Positions 1 through 10,500 of a stretch of 64,000 bases of DNA are shown one piece after another. The translations under genes and the position numbers were made by a program. The notes under the pieces are model-generated. The model worked only from the letters and a program-made list of their open reading frames with translations. It was not told the DNA's origin and made no database searches. Numbering within the stretch: position 1 is the stretch's first letter; each line of letters starts with the position of its first letter. This stretch comes from Acholoe squamosa (Eukaryota; Annelida; Polychaeta; Phyllodocida; Polynoidae). Location of the stretch: NCBI GenBank assembly GCA_949317995.1, contig OX439050.1, positions 3,286,001-3,350,000 of the forward strand. The letters run 5' to 3'.

Positions 1-955
1 TTTTGGTCGAAGGCGGAACAAGTAAAACTAACTCTCTAGTTTCTCCACTGCTTTGGCTTTCATGGTGATACGCCACTGTACTGGAGGAGGTAGACTATTC
101 TGGACAGTGCACTGCTTGGGCTACCAGAGGTACGCTCCTGTACTGTGCTGAGCAGATTGGCTGTAGCCAGCCTATGGCTATTTTGGTCGAAGGCGGAACA
201 AGTAAAACTAACTCTCTAGTTTCTCCACTGCTTTGGCTTTCATGGTGATACGCCACTGTACTGGAGGAGGTAGACTATTCTGGACAGTGCACTGCTTGGG
301 CTACCAGAGGTACGCCCCTGTACTGTGCTGAGCAGATTGGCTGTAGCCAGCCTATGGCTATTTTGGTCGAAGGCAGAACAGGTAAAACTAACTCTCTAGT
401 TTCTCCACTGCTTTGGCTTTCATGGTGATACGCCACTGTACTGGAGGAGGTAGACTATTCTGGACAGTGCACTGCTTGGGCTACCAGAGGTACGCCCCTG
501 TACTGTGCTGAGCAGATTGGCTGTAGCCAGCCCATGGCTATTTTGGTCGAAGGCGGAACAGGTAAAACTAACTCTCTAGTTTCTCCACTGCTTTGGCTTT
601 CATGGTGATACGCCACTGTACTGGAGGAGGTAGACTATTCTGGACAGTGCACTGCTTGGGCTACCAGAGGTACGCCCCTGTACTGTGCTGAGCAGATTGG
701 CTGTAGCCAGCCTATGGCTATTTTGGTCGAAGGCGGAACAAGTAAAACTAACTCTCTAGTTTCTCCACTGCTTTGGCTTTCATGGTGATACGCCACTGTA
801 CTGGAGGAGGTAGACTATTCTGGACAGTGCACTGCTTGGGCTACCAGAGGTACGCCCCTGTACTGTGCTGAGCAGATTGGCTGTAGCCAGCCTATGGCTA
901 TTTTTGGTTGAAGGCAGAACAGGTAAAACTCTCGTTTATCCTTTGCTTTGGCTTT
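1..955. repeat. 180-bp tandem satellite (5 full copies plus a partial)
   Basis: Five nearly identical 180-bp units start at 1, 181, 361, 541 and 721, each beginning TTTTGGTCGAAGGC. Only a few substitutions separate them. A diverged partial sixth unit runs from 901 to about 955. The array begins at the window edge, so it probably continues to the left. No coding potential or RNA gene was recognised in it. Confidence 0.97.
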
Positions 956-1195
956 AAATTTATACGTCTGAGAGTTTCTTAGTTATTCTGAATTAAGCTA
1001 TTTTCTCAAGCTGAGGCTAGGGATGGTTTGTATGGAATTAAATTTTGCTGTGTTAGTTTTAATTCAGCAGTTTCAGAAAAGAATTTTCATGCGTTCATTG
1101 AAGTTTCTATACTTTTAAAATTGATTTGTCCTAGCTTCAGAAAGATTTCTGCACACCGAATTTTGACAGCCAATCACAGCCCTTGAAGGTAACTG

Positions 1196-1206
1196 GGTTC
1201 GATTCC
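1196..1206 (+). promoter_or_regulatory. Pol III B-box-like sequence (possible SINE remnant)
   Basis: GGTTCGATTCC matches the tRNA B-box consensus exactly. I do not see a convincing A box 30-45 bp upstream, nor a tRNA fold. It may be a decayed tRNA-derived SINE or chance. Confidence 0.25.
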
Positions 1207-2461
1207 TAGCATAACCAACACAAAACATAATGCTGGTGCAAAGGGACAGATTGGTTATGGTCCCACCTGCAATTGCTGTGATGAGCTATCAGTTTCCCCC
1301 TGACTTTAGAGAGGTTTTCATAACATATTGCATTATTTTGAATTTACTAGTCTGAGAGTAAATTCTCAGTTGGACATTTCTGTCAGCTTAGGCTAGGTAT
1401 TTATTGCTTGAGTTTCTTTGACATCAATGGTCTCAGAAAACTTTTCTCTCACCTTTGTAAAAAAAGGCTCTGCCTGCAGAAACATTTTCATTGGATATTG
1501 TGTTATTTTGGATTTAATAGTGAGAGTCTCTAAGAACTAATACTCATTCAGACTTTAATATTTATATCAGTTTAGGCTAGGTAGGCTTTCATAGCATCTT
1601 GCCAGTTTTATTTACTAGTTTGAGAGTTTCTAAAAGTAAATACTCAGTCAAACATTTTTATTAACTTAGGATAGGTATTTATTGTTTAAGTTTCTTAAGC
1701 TTTATTGGTCTCAATAAACATTTCTCCCACCTTTGTAGAAAAGGCTCTGCCTATGGAAACATTTTTATTGGATATTGCGTTATTTTGGATTTAATAGTGT
1801 GATAGTCTCTAAGGGTAAGTACTCAGTCAGATTTTGATATTTATATCAGTTTAGGCTAGGTAGGCTTTCAATATCACTGAAAATTGTTGTGTCAGTTGGG
1901 ATTTAGTGGTCTTAGAATAGCTTTCTTATAACTTTATGAAAGTTTCAATTGTCTAAAGTTTTCTGTTAGCTTTAGAAACTTGACTGTGACCTCTACTGAG
2001 TTATTCTGAATTTAGAACTCTCAGAAATGTTTTTGAGATTAAACACAAAGTTGGATTTAGAAGGGACTAATATTTAAGTTGTCCTGATATTACATATGTG
2101 TCAGTTGTGGTTTGTCTACAAAATAATTACAACAAAGGGACTAATATCAAATTATTTTGATTGTTTGGTTTGTCAACAGAAATAATCACAACAAGGGACT
2201 CATATATCTAAGATGTCCTAATGTTGCATTTGTGTTGGTTGTGATTTGTTGACGAAAATAATCGCAACAAGGGATCCATAACAAAAATAATCGCACAAGG
2301 GATCCATATCTAAGTTGTGGTTTGTTGACATAATAATCACAATAAAAGATCAATTTTTAAGATGTCCTAAGGTTTGGGTTGTTGACAAAAAACAACCACA
2401 AAGGACAAAGATATTGTCCGAATATTACATTTTGCTCTATTTACGAGTTAAGAGAGGATAA

Positions 2462-2469
2462 CCTGAGTT
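2462..2469 (+). promoter_or_regulatory. TGAGAT-type motif (weak variant) before the RING gene
   Basis: CCTGAGTT lies 46 bases before the ATG at 2516. It is a variant of the CCTGAGAT(A/T)A motif found before many genes of this element. Confidence 0.3.
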
Positions 2470-2515
2470 TGTGAAAGTAAATTATTTGAATTTTAGATAA
2501 AAGATTTGGAAAAAA

Positions 2516-3343
2516 ATGATCATAAAAATTAATTATGAACTATTAAAAACTAGAATTTCTTATTTCGAAGGTAGAATACATTTCAAAGACAACGAAAAGG
2601 ATATAATAGATGTCAGTTTTCCTTCCCAGCCTTATATGTCAGTCAAGGAAGCTGAACAAATTATTTCGGCTTTGTCTTATTTTGATTCTTTGCCACGGTT
2701 AAAAAAAATCAAAGTAGAGGCGCTTGTATATTTCGCTGATTATTTCCTGTCTTTTTATTTGCAGGATGAAATAGGCAATTTAGTTTTATCAAATATTATG
2801 CTTTTACCGCGAGTCCTTAAAATGTGTTGCATATTAATGCCTTATCAACATTTTTATTTTACTATGATGGATTTTGCTTGTGACTTACTCGAAATCCCAT
2901 ATATTTATCATGTAGAAACATTAATGAAACCTAAAAAAAGAAAACATGATGACACTTTAGATCCTAGTGAATATGTTTTATCAGAAATAACAAAAGAATT
3001 GAGAAATAAAACAAGACAAAGATTGCATAAAATGTCACTAGAATACATGCTTTGTAAATTATGCAACACTGAAATGATTATTTCTACAAAAACTAGAAAC
3101 ATTGCTTATATGATTTGTTGCAATAAGCCAGTACATCAAAAATGTTTTGATGATTTTATTCAAAAATCAAATTTGTATCATAGGACTGAAACAATAAAAT
3201 GTCCTTACTGTTCCATTGAATGGGTACATGAAAAACCACGGGTTGGTCATGAATGTTTGTTATGGTTAATGAGAAAATCATCTGACACTTCCTTGTTAAA
3301 TCAAAAAAAAAAACCAAAAGTTTGTTTATTTGATAAGAAATAA
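2516..3343 (+). CDS. RING-type zinc-finger protein, possible viral E3 ubiquitin ligase
   Basis: A 275-aa protein with a C-terminal RING-like cluster: C180-x2-C183, C201/C202, H207-x2-C210 and C229-x2-C232. RING proteins of large DNA viruses usually act as E3 ubiquitin ligases, so that role is inferred from the domain. The N-terminal half, about residues 30-95, has the helical pattern and ADYF phrase that resemble the end of a BTB/Skp1 fold, but this is a weak visual match. A lysine/arginine-rich linker at about 138-172 joins the halves. The ATG at 2516 follows an A-rich leader and a variant of the TGAGAT motif. The gene is separated from the rest of the element by a 3-kb repeat array, so its membership is inferred from its composition, strand and leader. 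The frame is intact. Confidence 0.65.
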   Translation: MIIKINYELLKTRISYFEGRIHFKDNEKDIIDVSFPSQPYMSVKEAEQIISALSYFDSLPRLKKIKVEALVYFADYFLSFYLQDEIGNLVLSNIMLLPRVLKMCCILMPYQHFYFTMMDFACDLLEIPYIYHVETLMKPKKRKHDDTLDPSEYVLSEITKELRNKTRQRLHKMSLEYMLCKLCNTEMIISTKTRNIAYMICCNKPVHQKCFDDFIQKSNLYHRTETIKCPYCSIEWVHEKPRVGHECLLWLMRKSSDTSLLNQKKKPKVCLFDKK

Positions 3344-3834
3344 AAAGTTTGAAACAAATATTTTTGTCTTATGTTACATTTTAAAAATGAAATATTTTAT
3401 AACATATACAGCAGTAGCTTACAAAAAGTCTCTGAGAATAAAGAAACAAAACTACAATAACTTAAGGTAATACAGTATAACGAATAAGGCAACGAAGTTA
3501 ACCAATAAGGCAGCAAAGTTATATGACAACGAATAAGGTAACAAAGTAAATGAAGGAGGCAGCGAAATCAGATGAACTTTTCTGACGCAGACTACAGGGA
3601 ATTCTTTGCAGGAAAAGCATTGCGATTAATGCTTTAAAGGTAAAGCTAAAGATTTGCTTTTGTGAGTTCATTAAAAATTGCTGTTGAGTCAACTGTTCAC
3701 TGAGAGCTAAAAATTAAATTTGTTTCATTTTCACATAATTAATTCCTGTTACATACATACAATTTGTGGTAAAATTAATTGTAACAATGCTTGTATGGGA
3801 ACGATTCGCAACAAACTCACAAAAGTAGCTTTTC
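3344..3834. other. AT-rich non-coding spacer
   Basis: No open frame of note. At about 3475-3570 there are short irregular repeats of the form AATAAGG(C/T)AACGAAGTT. Nothing else was recognised. Confidence 0.5.
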
Positions 3835-6512
3835 GCTAATCTAGTAAAGAAATATTAGTCATAGCCTCTAGAGGTCTTCAGTGTGCTAAGTATCGTATAG
3901 TTTAAGATAGTTTTAGAAATGCTCACTAGAGGTCTTCAGTAAGCAGAAAATGCCTTGTTTATATTAGTCACCAGAGGTCTTCAGTGTAAAACCATGCACA
4001 TAGTTTTAGTGACTCACACTAGAGGTCTCCGCTGATTTAGTAAAGTAATGTCAGTCCTAGCCTCTAGAGGTCTATAGAGTGCTAAATATGGTATAGGTCT
4101 CAGAGAAGGAATTGGTTCCGCACTATAATTTAATGTAGCGCGAAATGCGATAGTACCCATTGGAACATGTTCATTTTCTAAAAATCACCCCAGAATTAAT
4201 AGATACATCCTTCCTTCATAATATAGGCTGACTTAAAATATGAATTGACCACGAAAATTTTGAGCACTGGACTATAGCGTAAAAACACCCTGATTCTGCC
4301 TAAATCTGCACTGAATAAAATGTAGATTCACTTTTTCCAATTTAACCTTTGAAAAAATAGGTAAGCACTTTGAGAAATGCCCTCCTGGTATTTTATTCAA
4401 AGCAGCAAATGTTCAACAACATGTGTAGTGGTTTTATATTTATTGGCATTATTTTCAACATGGTTATTGACCATTCAGTGTGCCTGCAGTATTCACTTCT
4501 GACCACAATCGTATATGACTTCCGGTTTTCTGCGGGATTTCCTTCACTGAGACCTACTATTAATGGGCTGTGTGCATGTCTTGTCTATAATTGAGATTTT
4601 TATAATCCAATAGATGTTTTTACACAGGCCCCTAGGTTTTATGCTCCTTGGACCGCTCTATCTCATGATATAGGGTGCCTTTCAGGCCAAGTAATACCCA
4701 AAATCAGCCTGATTTCTATGTCTCTGTCCGAGGACACCGCCCTCTTCATCTTTGAGTCATTTTCATGACAAGCAGTGCCTCTAGGATTATCAAATTTGGC
4801 ATGGATATTCTTTTGATTTTTCTCTATATTGTGTAAGTGTCCTTGTTGCAGTTTACTGTGGATATAATTGACAAATTATGAAAAATTGTAGAAAAATACA
4901 TAAAAATCACTGCAAAAAGTACACAATATTCACATGCCATGCCTGGGAAGATTTATGAGAGTATGTAACATGGATACTGGGTAATACAATCCTACATTTC
5001 TAGATGATTTCAAGGAAATGTCCCAAAATATTATACCCTGGATAGTTTTCTTGAAGCGGTAGATATACCATTTGCGGTGTCAGTGCCTAACTTAACTAAT
5101 ACAGATGATATGTCAAAGCGCAAAAATAACCCCTCTCTGTACTACCTAGACTAGCTGCAAGTGGCCAATACTACACAGATACGAAATGCCTACCCTGTTA
5201 AGAATAAGGTAAAAATAAATCGGGCCTATCAAAATAATCTGCACTATGCCAGTGGCCCTAGACTGAAATGAACCTGCAGCGCGGCCTGCGGACCACTCCG
5301 ACATCAATATAAACATGATTTTTCCTTGATTTTGGACACATTTTAGAGACCTATGAACACATTTTCCATAGAATTTGGCAAAAACAATCCTTCTTTAAAT
5401 AATTAATATAGAAAAAAACTGATTTGAGGGGTATTTTCCTTTTTCATGCTAATCCCCCATATGCTTTAGGTCTCAGAGAAGGAATTGGTTCCGCACTATA
5501 ATTTAATGTAGCGCGAAATGCGATAGTACCCATTGGAACATGTTCATTTTCTAAAAATCACCCCAGAATTAATAGATACATCCTTCCTTCATAATATAGG
5601 CTGACTTAAAATATGAATTGACCACGAAAATTTTGAGCACTGGACTATAGCGTAAAAACACCCTGATTCTGCCTAAATCTGCACTGAATAAAATGTAGAT
5701 TCACTTTTTCCAATTTAACCTTTGAAAAAATAGGTAAGCACTTTGAGAAATGCCCTCCTGGTATTTTATTCAAAGCAGCAAATGTTCAACAACATGTGTA
5801 GTGGTTTTATATTTATTGGCATTATTTTCAACATGGTTATTGACCATTCAGTGTGCCTGCAGTATTCACTTCTGACCAAAATCGTATATGACTTCCGGTT
5901 TTCTGCGGGATTTCCTTCACTGAGACCTATAGTTTAAGATAGTTTTAGGAATGCTCACTAGAGGTCTTCAGTAAGCAGAAAATGCCTTCTATAAGCCACC
6001 AGAGGTCTTCAGTGTAAAACCATGCACATAATTTATATCAGCCACCAGAGGTCTTCAGTGTAAAACCATGCACATAGTTTTAGTGACTCACACTAGAGGT
6101 CTCCGCTGATCTAGTAAAGTAATGTCAGTCCTAGCCTCTAGAGGTCTATAGAGTGCTAAATATGGTATAGTTTAAGATAGTTTTAGGAATGCTCACTAGA
6201 GATCTTCAGTAAGTAGAAAATGCCTTCTATAAGCCACCAGAGGTCTTCAGTGTAAAACCATGCACATAATTTATATCAGCCACCAGAGGTCTTCAGTGTA
6301 AAACCATGCACATAATTTATATCAGCCACCAGAAGTCTTCAGTGTAAAACCATGCACATAGTTTTAGTGACTCTCACTAGAGGTCTTCGCTGATCTAGTA
6401 AAGTAATGTCAGTCCTAGCCTCTACAGGTCTATAGAGTGCTAAATATGGTATAGTTTAAGATAATTTTAGGAATGCTCACTAGAGGTCTTCAGTTAACAG
6501 AAAATATCCTGT
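3835..6512 (+). repeat. Tandem array built on the motif AGAGGTCTTCAG, interrupted by an insertion
   Basis: A degenerate array of units of about 200-280 bp, each holding several copies of AGAGGTCT(T/C), commonly as CTAGAGGTCTTCAGT or CCAGAGGTCTTCAGTG at spacings of about 40-60 bp. Recurrent companions are GCTGAT(C/T)TAGTAAAG, GTATAGTTTAAGATAG and AAAACCATGCACATA. The block from 4096 to 5927 is a separate insertion. The array lies immediately upstream of the capsid/polymerase genes. That position would suit a replication, packaging or enhancer region, but this is inference. Confidence 0.85.
4096..5927. mobile_element. 1.83-kb insertion with 459-bp terminal direct repeats and TATA target duplication
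   Basis: Two 459-bp direct repeats (4096-4554 and 5469-5927) bound the insertion and differ by only one substitution in my comparison (C versus A in GACCACAATC/GACCAAAATC). Each repeat starts GGTCTCAG and ends CTGAGACC, an 8-bp inverted repeat. The insertion is flanked by TATA (4092-4095 and 5928-5931). The uninterrupted site, GGTATAGTTTAAG, is present in sister units of the same array at about 6164 and 6449. The internal 914 bp has no convincing ORF, tRNA primer site or polypurine tract. The structure resembles a TRIM-like miniature LTR element, but TG...CA ends are missing. A duplicated non-autonomous DNA transposon is an alternative. Confidence 0.8.
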
Positions 6513-6542
6513 TCATATGAGCCACCAGTGGTTTTTTTTCCC

Positions 6543-6550
6543 TGAGATAA
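6543..6550 (+). promoter_or_regulatory. TGAGATAA motif before the penton-like gene
   Basis: TGAGATAA, within CCCTGAGATAAG, ends 62 bases before the chosen ATG at 6613. It is a full match to the motif repeated before other genes of the element. Confidence 0.55.
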
Positions 6551-6612
6551 GAAATACTTTCAAAGTTATCAAAAAAAGATTTTATTGTTTAAAAATAAGA
6601 TATATTTTTAAA

Positions 6613-7569
6613 ATGAATGTTTCTTCTCCTTTTTACATTAATTTACCTTCTAATACTATTCATCCCTCTCGAGAAAACAAAACAAGCAAATTTTGGGTTA
6701 AATTACCTTCTATTTTAATTTTACAAGGAGAATGGGAAGTGGGATTAGTAGAAGTAAACATAACAGTTTCCTGGTATAATTTCCCAGAATTTCCAGAAAA
6801 AAATAGGACTTTGGTAGTAGAAAGAAAAGATTTCAGGTTGAAGCAAGACGTGAATAAAATAACTTCATTAGATGAAATAGAAATAAAAAAAAGATATGTC
6901 GTGCAAAAAATTCCATATGGAAATTATACTTCTTTAGATAGTTTAATAAAAAGCATAAATGCAGCCTTGAAAAAAATAGACGCATACCCTGACGATGAAT
7001 TTTTTCGAAAAAGTAGAGAACCATATGTGAAAACTGAGCTGCAAAATTTAAAACCCATTTTAAAGGTAGGGAGAGGAGACAAAGTTGTTATGTCTAAATA
7101 TTTAAGTAATGTACTGAGATTGGATATATCTGAAGAAATAGACAACGAAGCTGAGATCGAAAACAGCGACGTTATAACTTTTTCAGGGCTTCCATTGAAT
7201 AGTTTATTAGATTTTCAGATTTTAATGAGCACTACTTTAAGATACAAACATTATAAATATTTTCATGCGGGAGGTGTTCCTAATTTGCATCACGTTTCTT
7301 CTAATATTTATATTTATACTGATATAGTTGCAAATGAAATTGTAGGCGATCTTCAAATTCCTTTATTGAGAACTATTCGTTGCAGTGAAAAATTCGGAGA
7401 CGATATAAAGGAAGTTTTTGTCTCTCCGTACTATAAAAAGGTGAAAAAAAGTGAAATACAAGAAATCGAAATAACTATATGTGACGATGTGGGAAAGTTG
7501 GTTCAATTTGAATATGGAACAGTTTTTTTAGTTCTTCATTTTAGACCTGTAAGAAATGAAAAAAAGTAA
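6613..7569 (+). CDS. Putative minor capsid (penton-like) protein of the Polinton element
   Basis: 318 aa from ATG 6613. An in-frame ATG at 6517 exists, but its extra N-terminus is translated from the AGAGGTCT array, and the TGAGATAA motif lies between the two, so 6613 is preferred. The beginning (FYINLPSNT, then LQGEWEVGLVEVN) and the end (EFGTV-like VFLVLHFRP strand) match a family that recurs in animal Polintons as a beta-rich virion protein. I assign it as a minor capsid/penton candidate from that family memory and its place in the element, not from a structural match. Internal lysine-rich loops separate the beta segments. The stop overlaps the start of the polymerase by 14 bases, suggesting linked expression. 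It could instead be another beta-sheet virion protein. Confidence 0.55.
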   Translation: MNVSSPFYINLPSNTIHPSRENKTSKFWVKLPSILILQGEWEVGLVEVNITVSWYNFPEFPEKNRTLVVERKDFRLKQDVNKITSLDEIEIKKRYVVQKIPYGNYTSLDSLIKSINAALKKIDAYPDDEFFRKSREPYVKTELQNLKPILKVGRGDKVVMSKYLSNVLRLDISEEIDNEAEIENSDVITFSGLPLNSLLDFQILMSTTLRYKHYKYFHAGGVPNLHHVSSNIYIYTDIVANEIVGDLQIPLLRTIRCSEKFGDDIKEVFVSPYYKKVKKSEIQEIEITICDDVGKLVQFEYGTVFLVLHFRPVRNEKK

Positions 7570-10500
7570 AGCTTTCAGAAATTTAATCGTAGAATATGAT
7601 TTAACTCCTGCTCTTCACAAATATGATCCTGATTTATTTTTACTTAATCAGACCAAAAAAATTAAAAAATTAATTTTGAAGAAAAAAAAAAAAGAAGGGG
7701 GGGTTAAATTTCAATTATCGTTATGCACAGTGTTAGGAAAATATAATCTAGAAAACAATGAATATTTTGAAATTCAACCATGGTTCCAAAGTCCTGTTCA
7801 AGTAAACTTTGATTCTCATAACGTAGAGGAATTAATAAGAAATTCCTTTTCTGTGATATTAGGTTTTTTCGATGCTTTTTTGCACATGGGGTCAGGATGG
7901 TTTTTAAGAGAAATAAAAGTGTTACGCCTCTCTGTTTTTAAATATAATCCTTTTGGAGGTGAGAAAAAAGGGAAAGAAAGCATTATTCAAAGAAAAAAAT
8001 CAGTTCTTAATATAAAAGGAAGCGGCAAAAAATGCTTCGTGTACTCTGTTTTAGCAGGATTACATAAAATTCCTCACAATGCAAACTTGGCTAAGTCGTA
8101 CGATATTTTTTTAGAAAAATTAAACCTTTCTTTTCTTTCTTTTCCTGTGAAATTGAGTGAAATTCCAAAGTTCGAAAAGAAAAATAATCTTACTGTAAAT
8201 GTCTTTGGCCTTTTAGTATCTGAAAAAAAAGAATTTCAGCCTTTCCCTATGTATATTTCAGTCCTTTCTTCTCCCCTTACTGAAGGAAGACATATTGATT
8301 TATTGTTATTTAATGATCACTATTATCTTATCAGAAATTTACATAAATTTATCAGACCATTCTTTTGGAAAAAAACTAGGTACTTTTGTTACAAATGTTT
8401 GATATCATTTTGCTCAAAAAAAAAATATGAAATGCACGTTAACAACAATTGCAAAACTAATGTATACAGTGGTCAGGGTTATTCTACTCCACCGAAAGGG
8501 ACTTTCTTGAAATTCGTTGACCATAAATTTAAAGTTAAAAGTCCTTTTGTGATATATGCAGATTTTGAATGTTATAATCGCACTATAAGCAAAATATACA
8601 AAGGGAAATCGTGTTGCTCCAAAGAACACAAATTAAATGCCTTTGGAGCTATATTAATTTCTAAATATGAAAAATACAGTCAAGATCCTGTTATATACGT
8701 AGGAAAAAATGTTATAGAAAAATTTGTTTCTTACTTATATAAAAAAAGAGCTGAAATTTCGTATATTTTAGATCATAAGAGAAAACCTTTGTCTTTGTCT
8801 TCTGACGATATTTCACATATAGTGAAGCAAAAAAATTGTTACATATGCGGGATATCTTTCACCGAAAAAGGTATAAGAAAAGTTTTAGATCATGCTCACA
8901 TAGGACAAGAAGGAAAAGGAAGAGATTTAAATTATGCTTGCAATAGATGTAATCTTACTTACACTAGTCTTAGGATGGACAATTTAAAGATACCAATTAT
9001 TATTCACAACAGCATGAATTATGACACTCATTTTCTCATCCAAAAATTATATAAATATATAAACCAGAGCACCATATCTGTGATTGCTAAATCATCTGAA
9101 AAATTTCTTACTTTAAGTTTCGAAAATTTTAGAATTATAGATTCCTTCCAATTTTTACCTACGTCCCTTTCAAAATTAGCTGAACTTTTGAAAGAGAAAG
9201 GTTTAAAAGATTTCGTTCAAACAAAAAAACATACTTCAAACAAAAAAATGATTCCTTATATGATAAGAAAAGGTGTCATGTGCTATGATTACATTGATTC
9301 TTGGTCTGTTTTGAAAGAAAAAAAATTGCCGCCTATAGACAAATTTTATTCTACTTTAACCAAAAAAAATATAACTGAGGACGATTACTGTCATGCTATT
9401 CATATGTTTAAAGCATTAAAATGTAGAAACATAAAAGATTATTTGAAAGCCTACTTGAAAATAGACGTTTTGCTTTTATGTGACGTTTTTGAATCTTTCA
9501 GAGAAAAGGCCTTAAGTTATTACGGTTTAGACCCTGCTCATTTTCTAACGGCACCTAGTTTGAGTTATCAAGCTATGTTGAAACATACAGAAGTTGAACT
9601 AGAGTTGCTTTCTGACATCGAAATATATAATTTTATAGAAGGCGGTATAAGGGGTGGCATTACTAATGTTTCTCATAGGTATGCGAAAGCTAATTCTTCC
9701 GACGAAATCATCTTTTACATAGACTGCAATAACCTTTACGGCAAATGTTTAGCAGATTTTTTGCCTCACTCAAATTTCAAATGGCTAACCCAAAATCAAA
9801 TTCAAAAACTAAACATAGAAAGCATTTCAGATCATAATGAAACAGGATACATACTGGAGGTAAGTTTAACTTACCCTGACTGTCTTCATGACATGCACAA
9901 CGATTTTCCTCTAGCTCCACAAAAAATAGAAATAGAAGAACAAGAATTATCTCCGTATGCAAAAGAAATATTGAAAAAAACTGAAACGTCCTACAAAAAA
10001 GGAGGAAAAAAGCTTATATGCAATTTAAAAGACAAAAAAAATTATGTAGTGCATTATCGTAATTTAAAATTATACCTTGCATTAGGTTTAAAGATAAATA
10101 AAATTCATCGTGTTTTAAGCTTTCATCAGAAAGATTGGATGAAATCTTACATTTTGTTCAATAACAGAGAACGAACTTTGGCTACCTCTGCTTTCGAAAA
10201 AGAATTCTTTAAGTTATTAAATAATGCAGCATTTGGTAAAACAATGGAAAATGTCAAGAAAAGAACTAACATGAAATTAACTTCAGACCCTAAAGAAAGT
10301 GAAAATCTTATAAAAAAACCTACTTTTAAATCTCTTCATATATTTCAAAAGGACTTTGTAGGAATACAAAGCAGCAAAGAAAAACTTTTACTAGACAAAC
10401 CGATCTACATTGGGTTTTCTGTTTTAGAGTTATCTAAACTATGGATGTTTAATTTCCATTATAATATCATGTTGCCTAAATTCAAAGACGTACATATTCA

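Larger units (their letters stand above)
956..2515. repeat. AT-rich non-coding stretch with diverged tandem repeats
   Basis: No gene is visible. Two diverged copies of a unit of about 279 bp occupy roughly 1311-1590 and 1591-1870. The phrase TTTAGGCTAGGTAGGC recurs at 1571 and 1850. From about 2100 to 2440 a shorter motif, GTTTGTTGACA followed by AATAATC(A/G)CAACAAGGGA, recurs about five times. The base composition already resembles the viral block to the right, so the true left border of the element may lie in here. Confidence 0.7.

Noticed and set aside
1150..1300. tRNA gene around a perfect B-box sequence
   Set aside because: No A box at the right distance and no cloverleaf pairing was found.
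4096..5927. Classical LTR retrotransposon
   Set aside because: The repeat ends are GGTCTCAG...CTGAGACC rather than TG...CA, and no primer-binding site, polypurine tract or coding remnant was seen.
4370..5937. Two similar short ORFs (74 and 64 codons)
   Set aside because: They are the same stretch within the two 459-bp terminal repeats of the insertion and end at its border, so similarity comes from DNA repeat identity.
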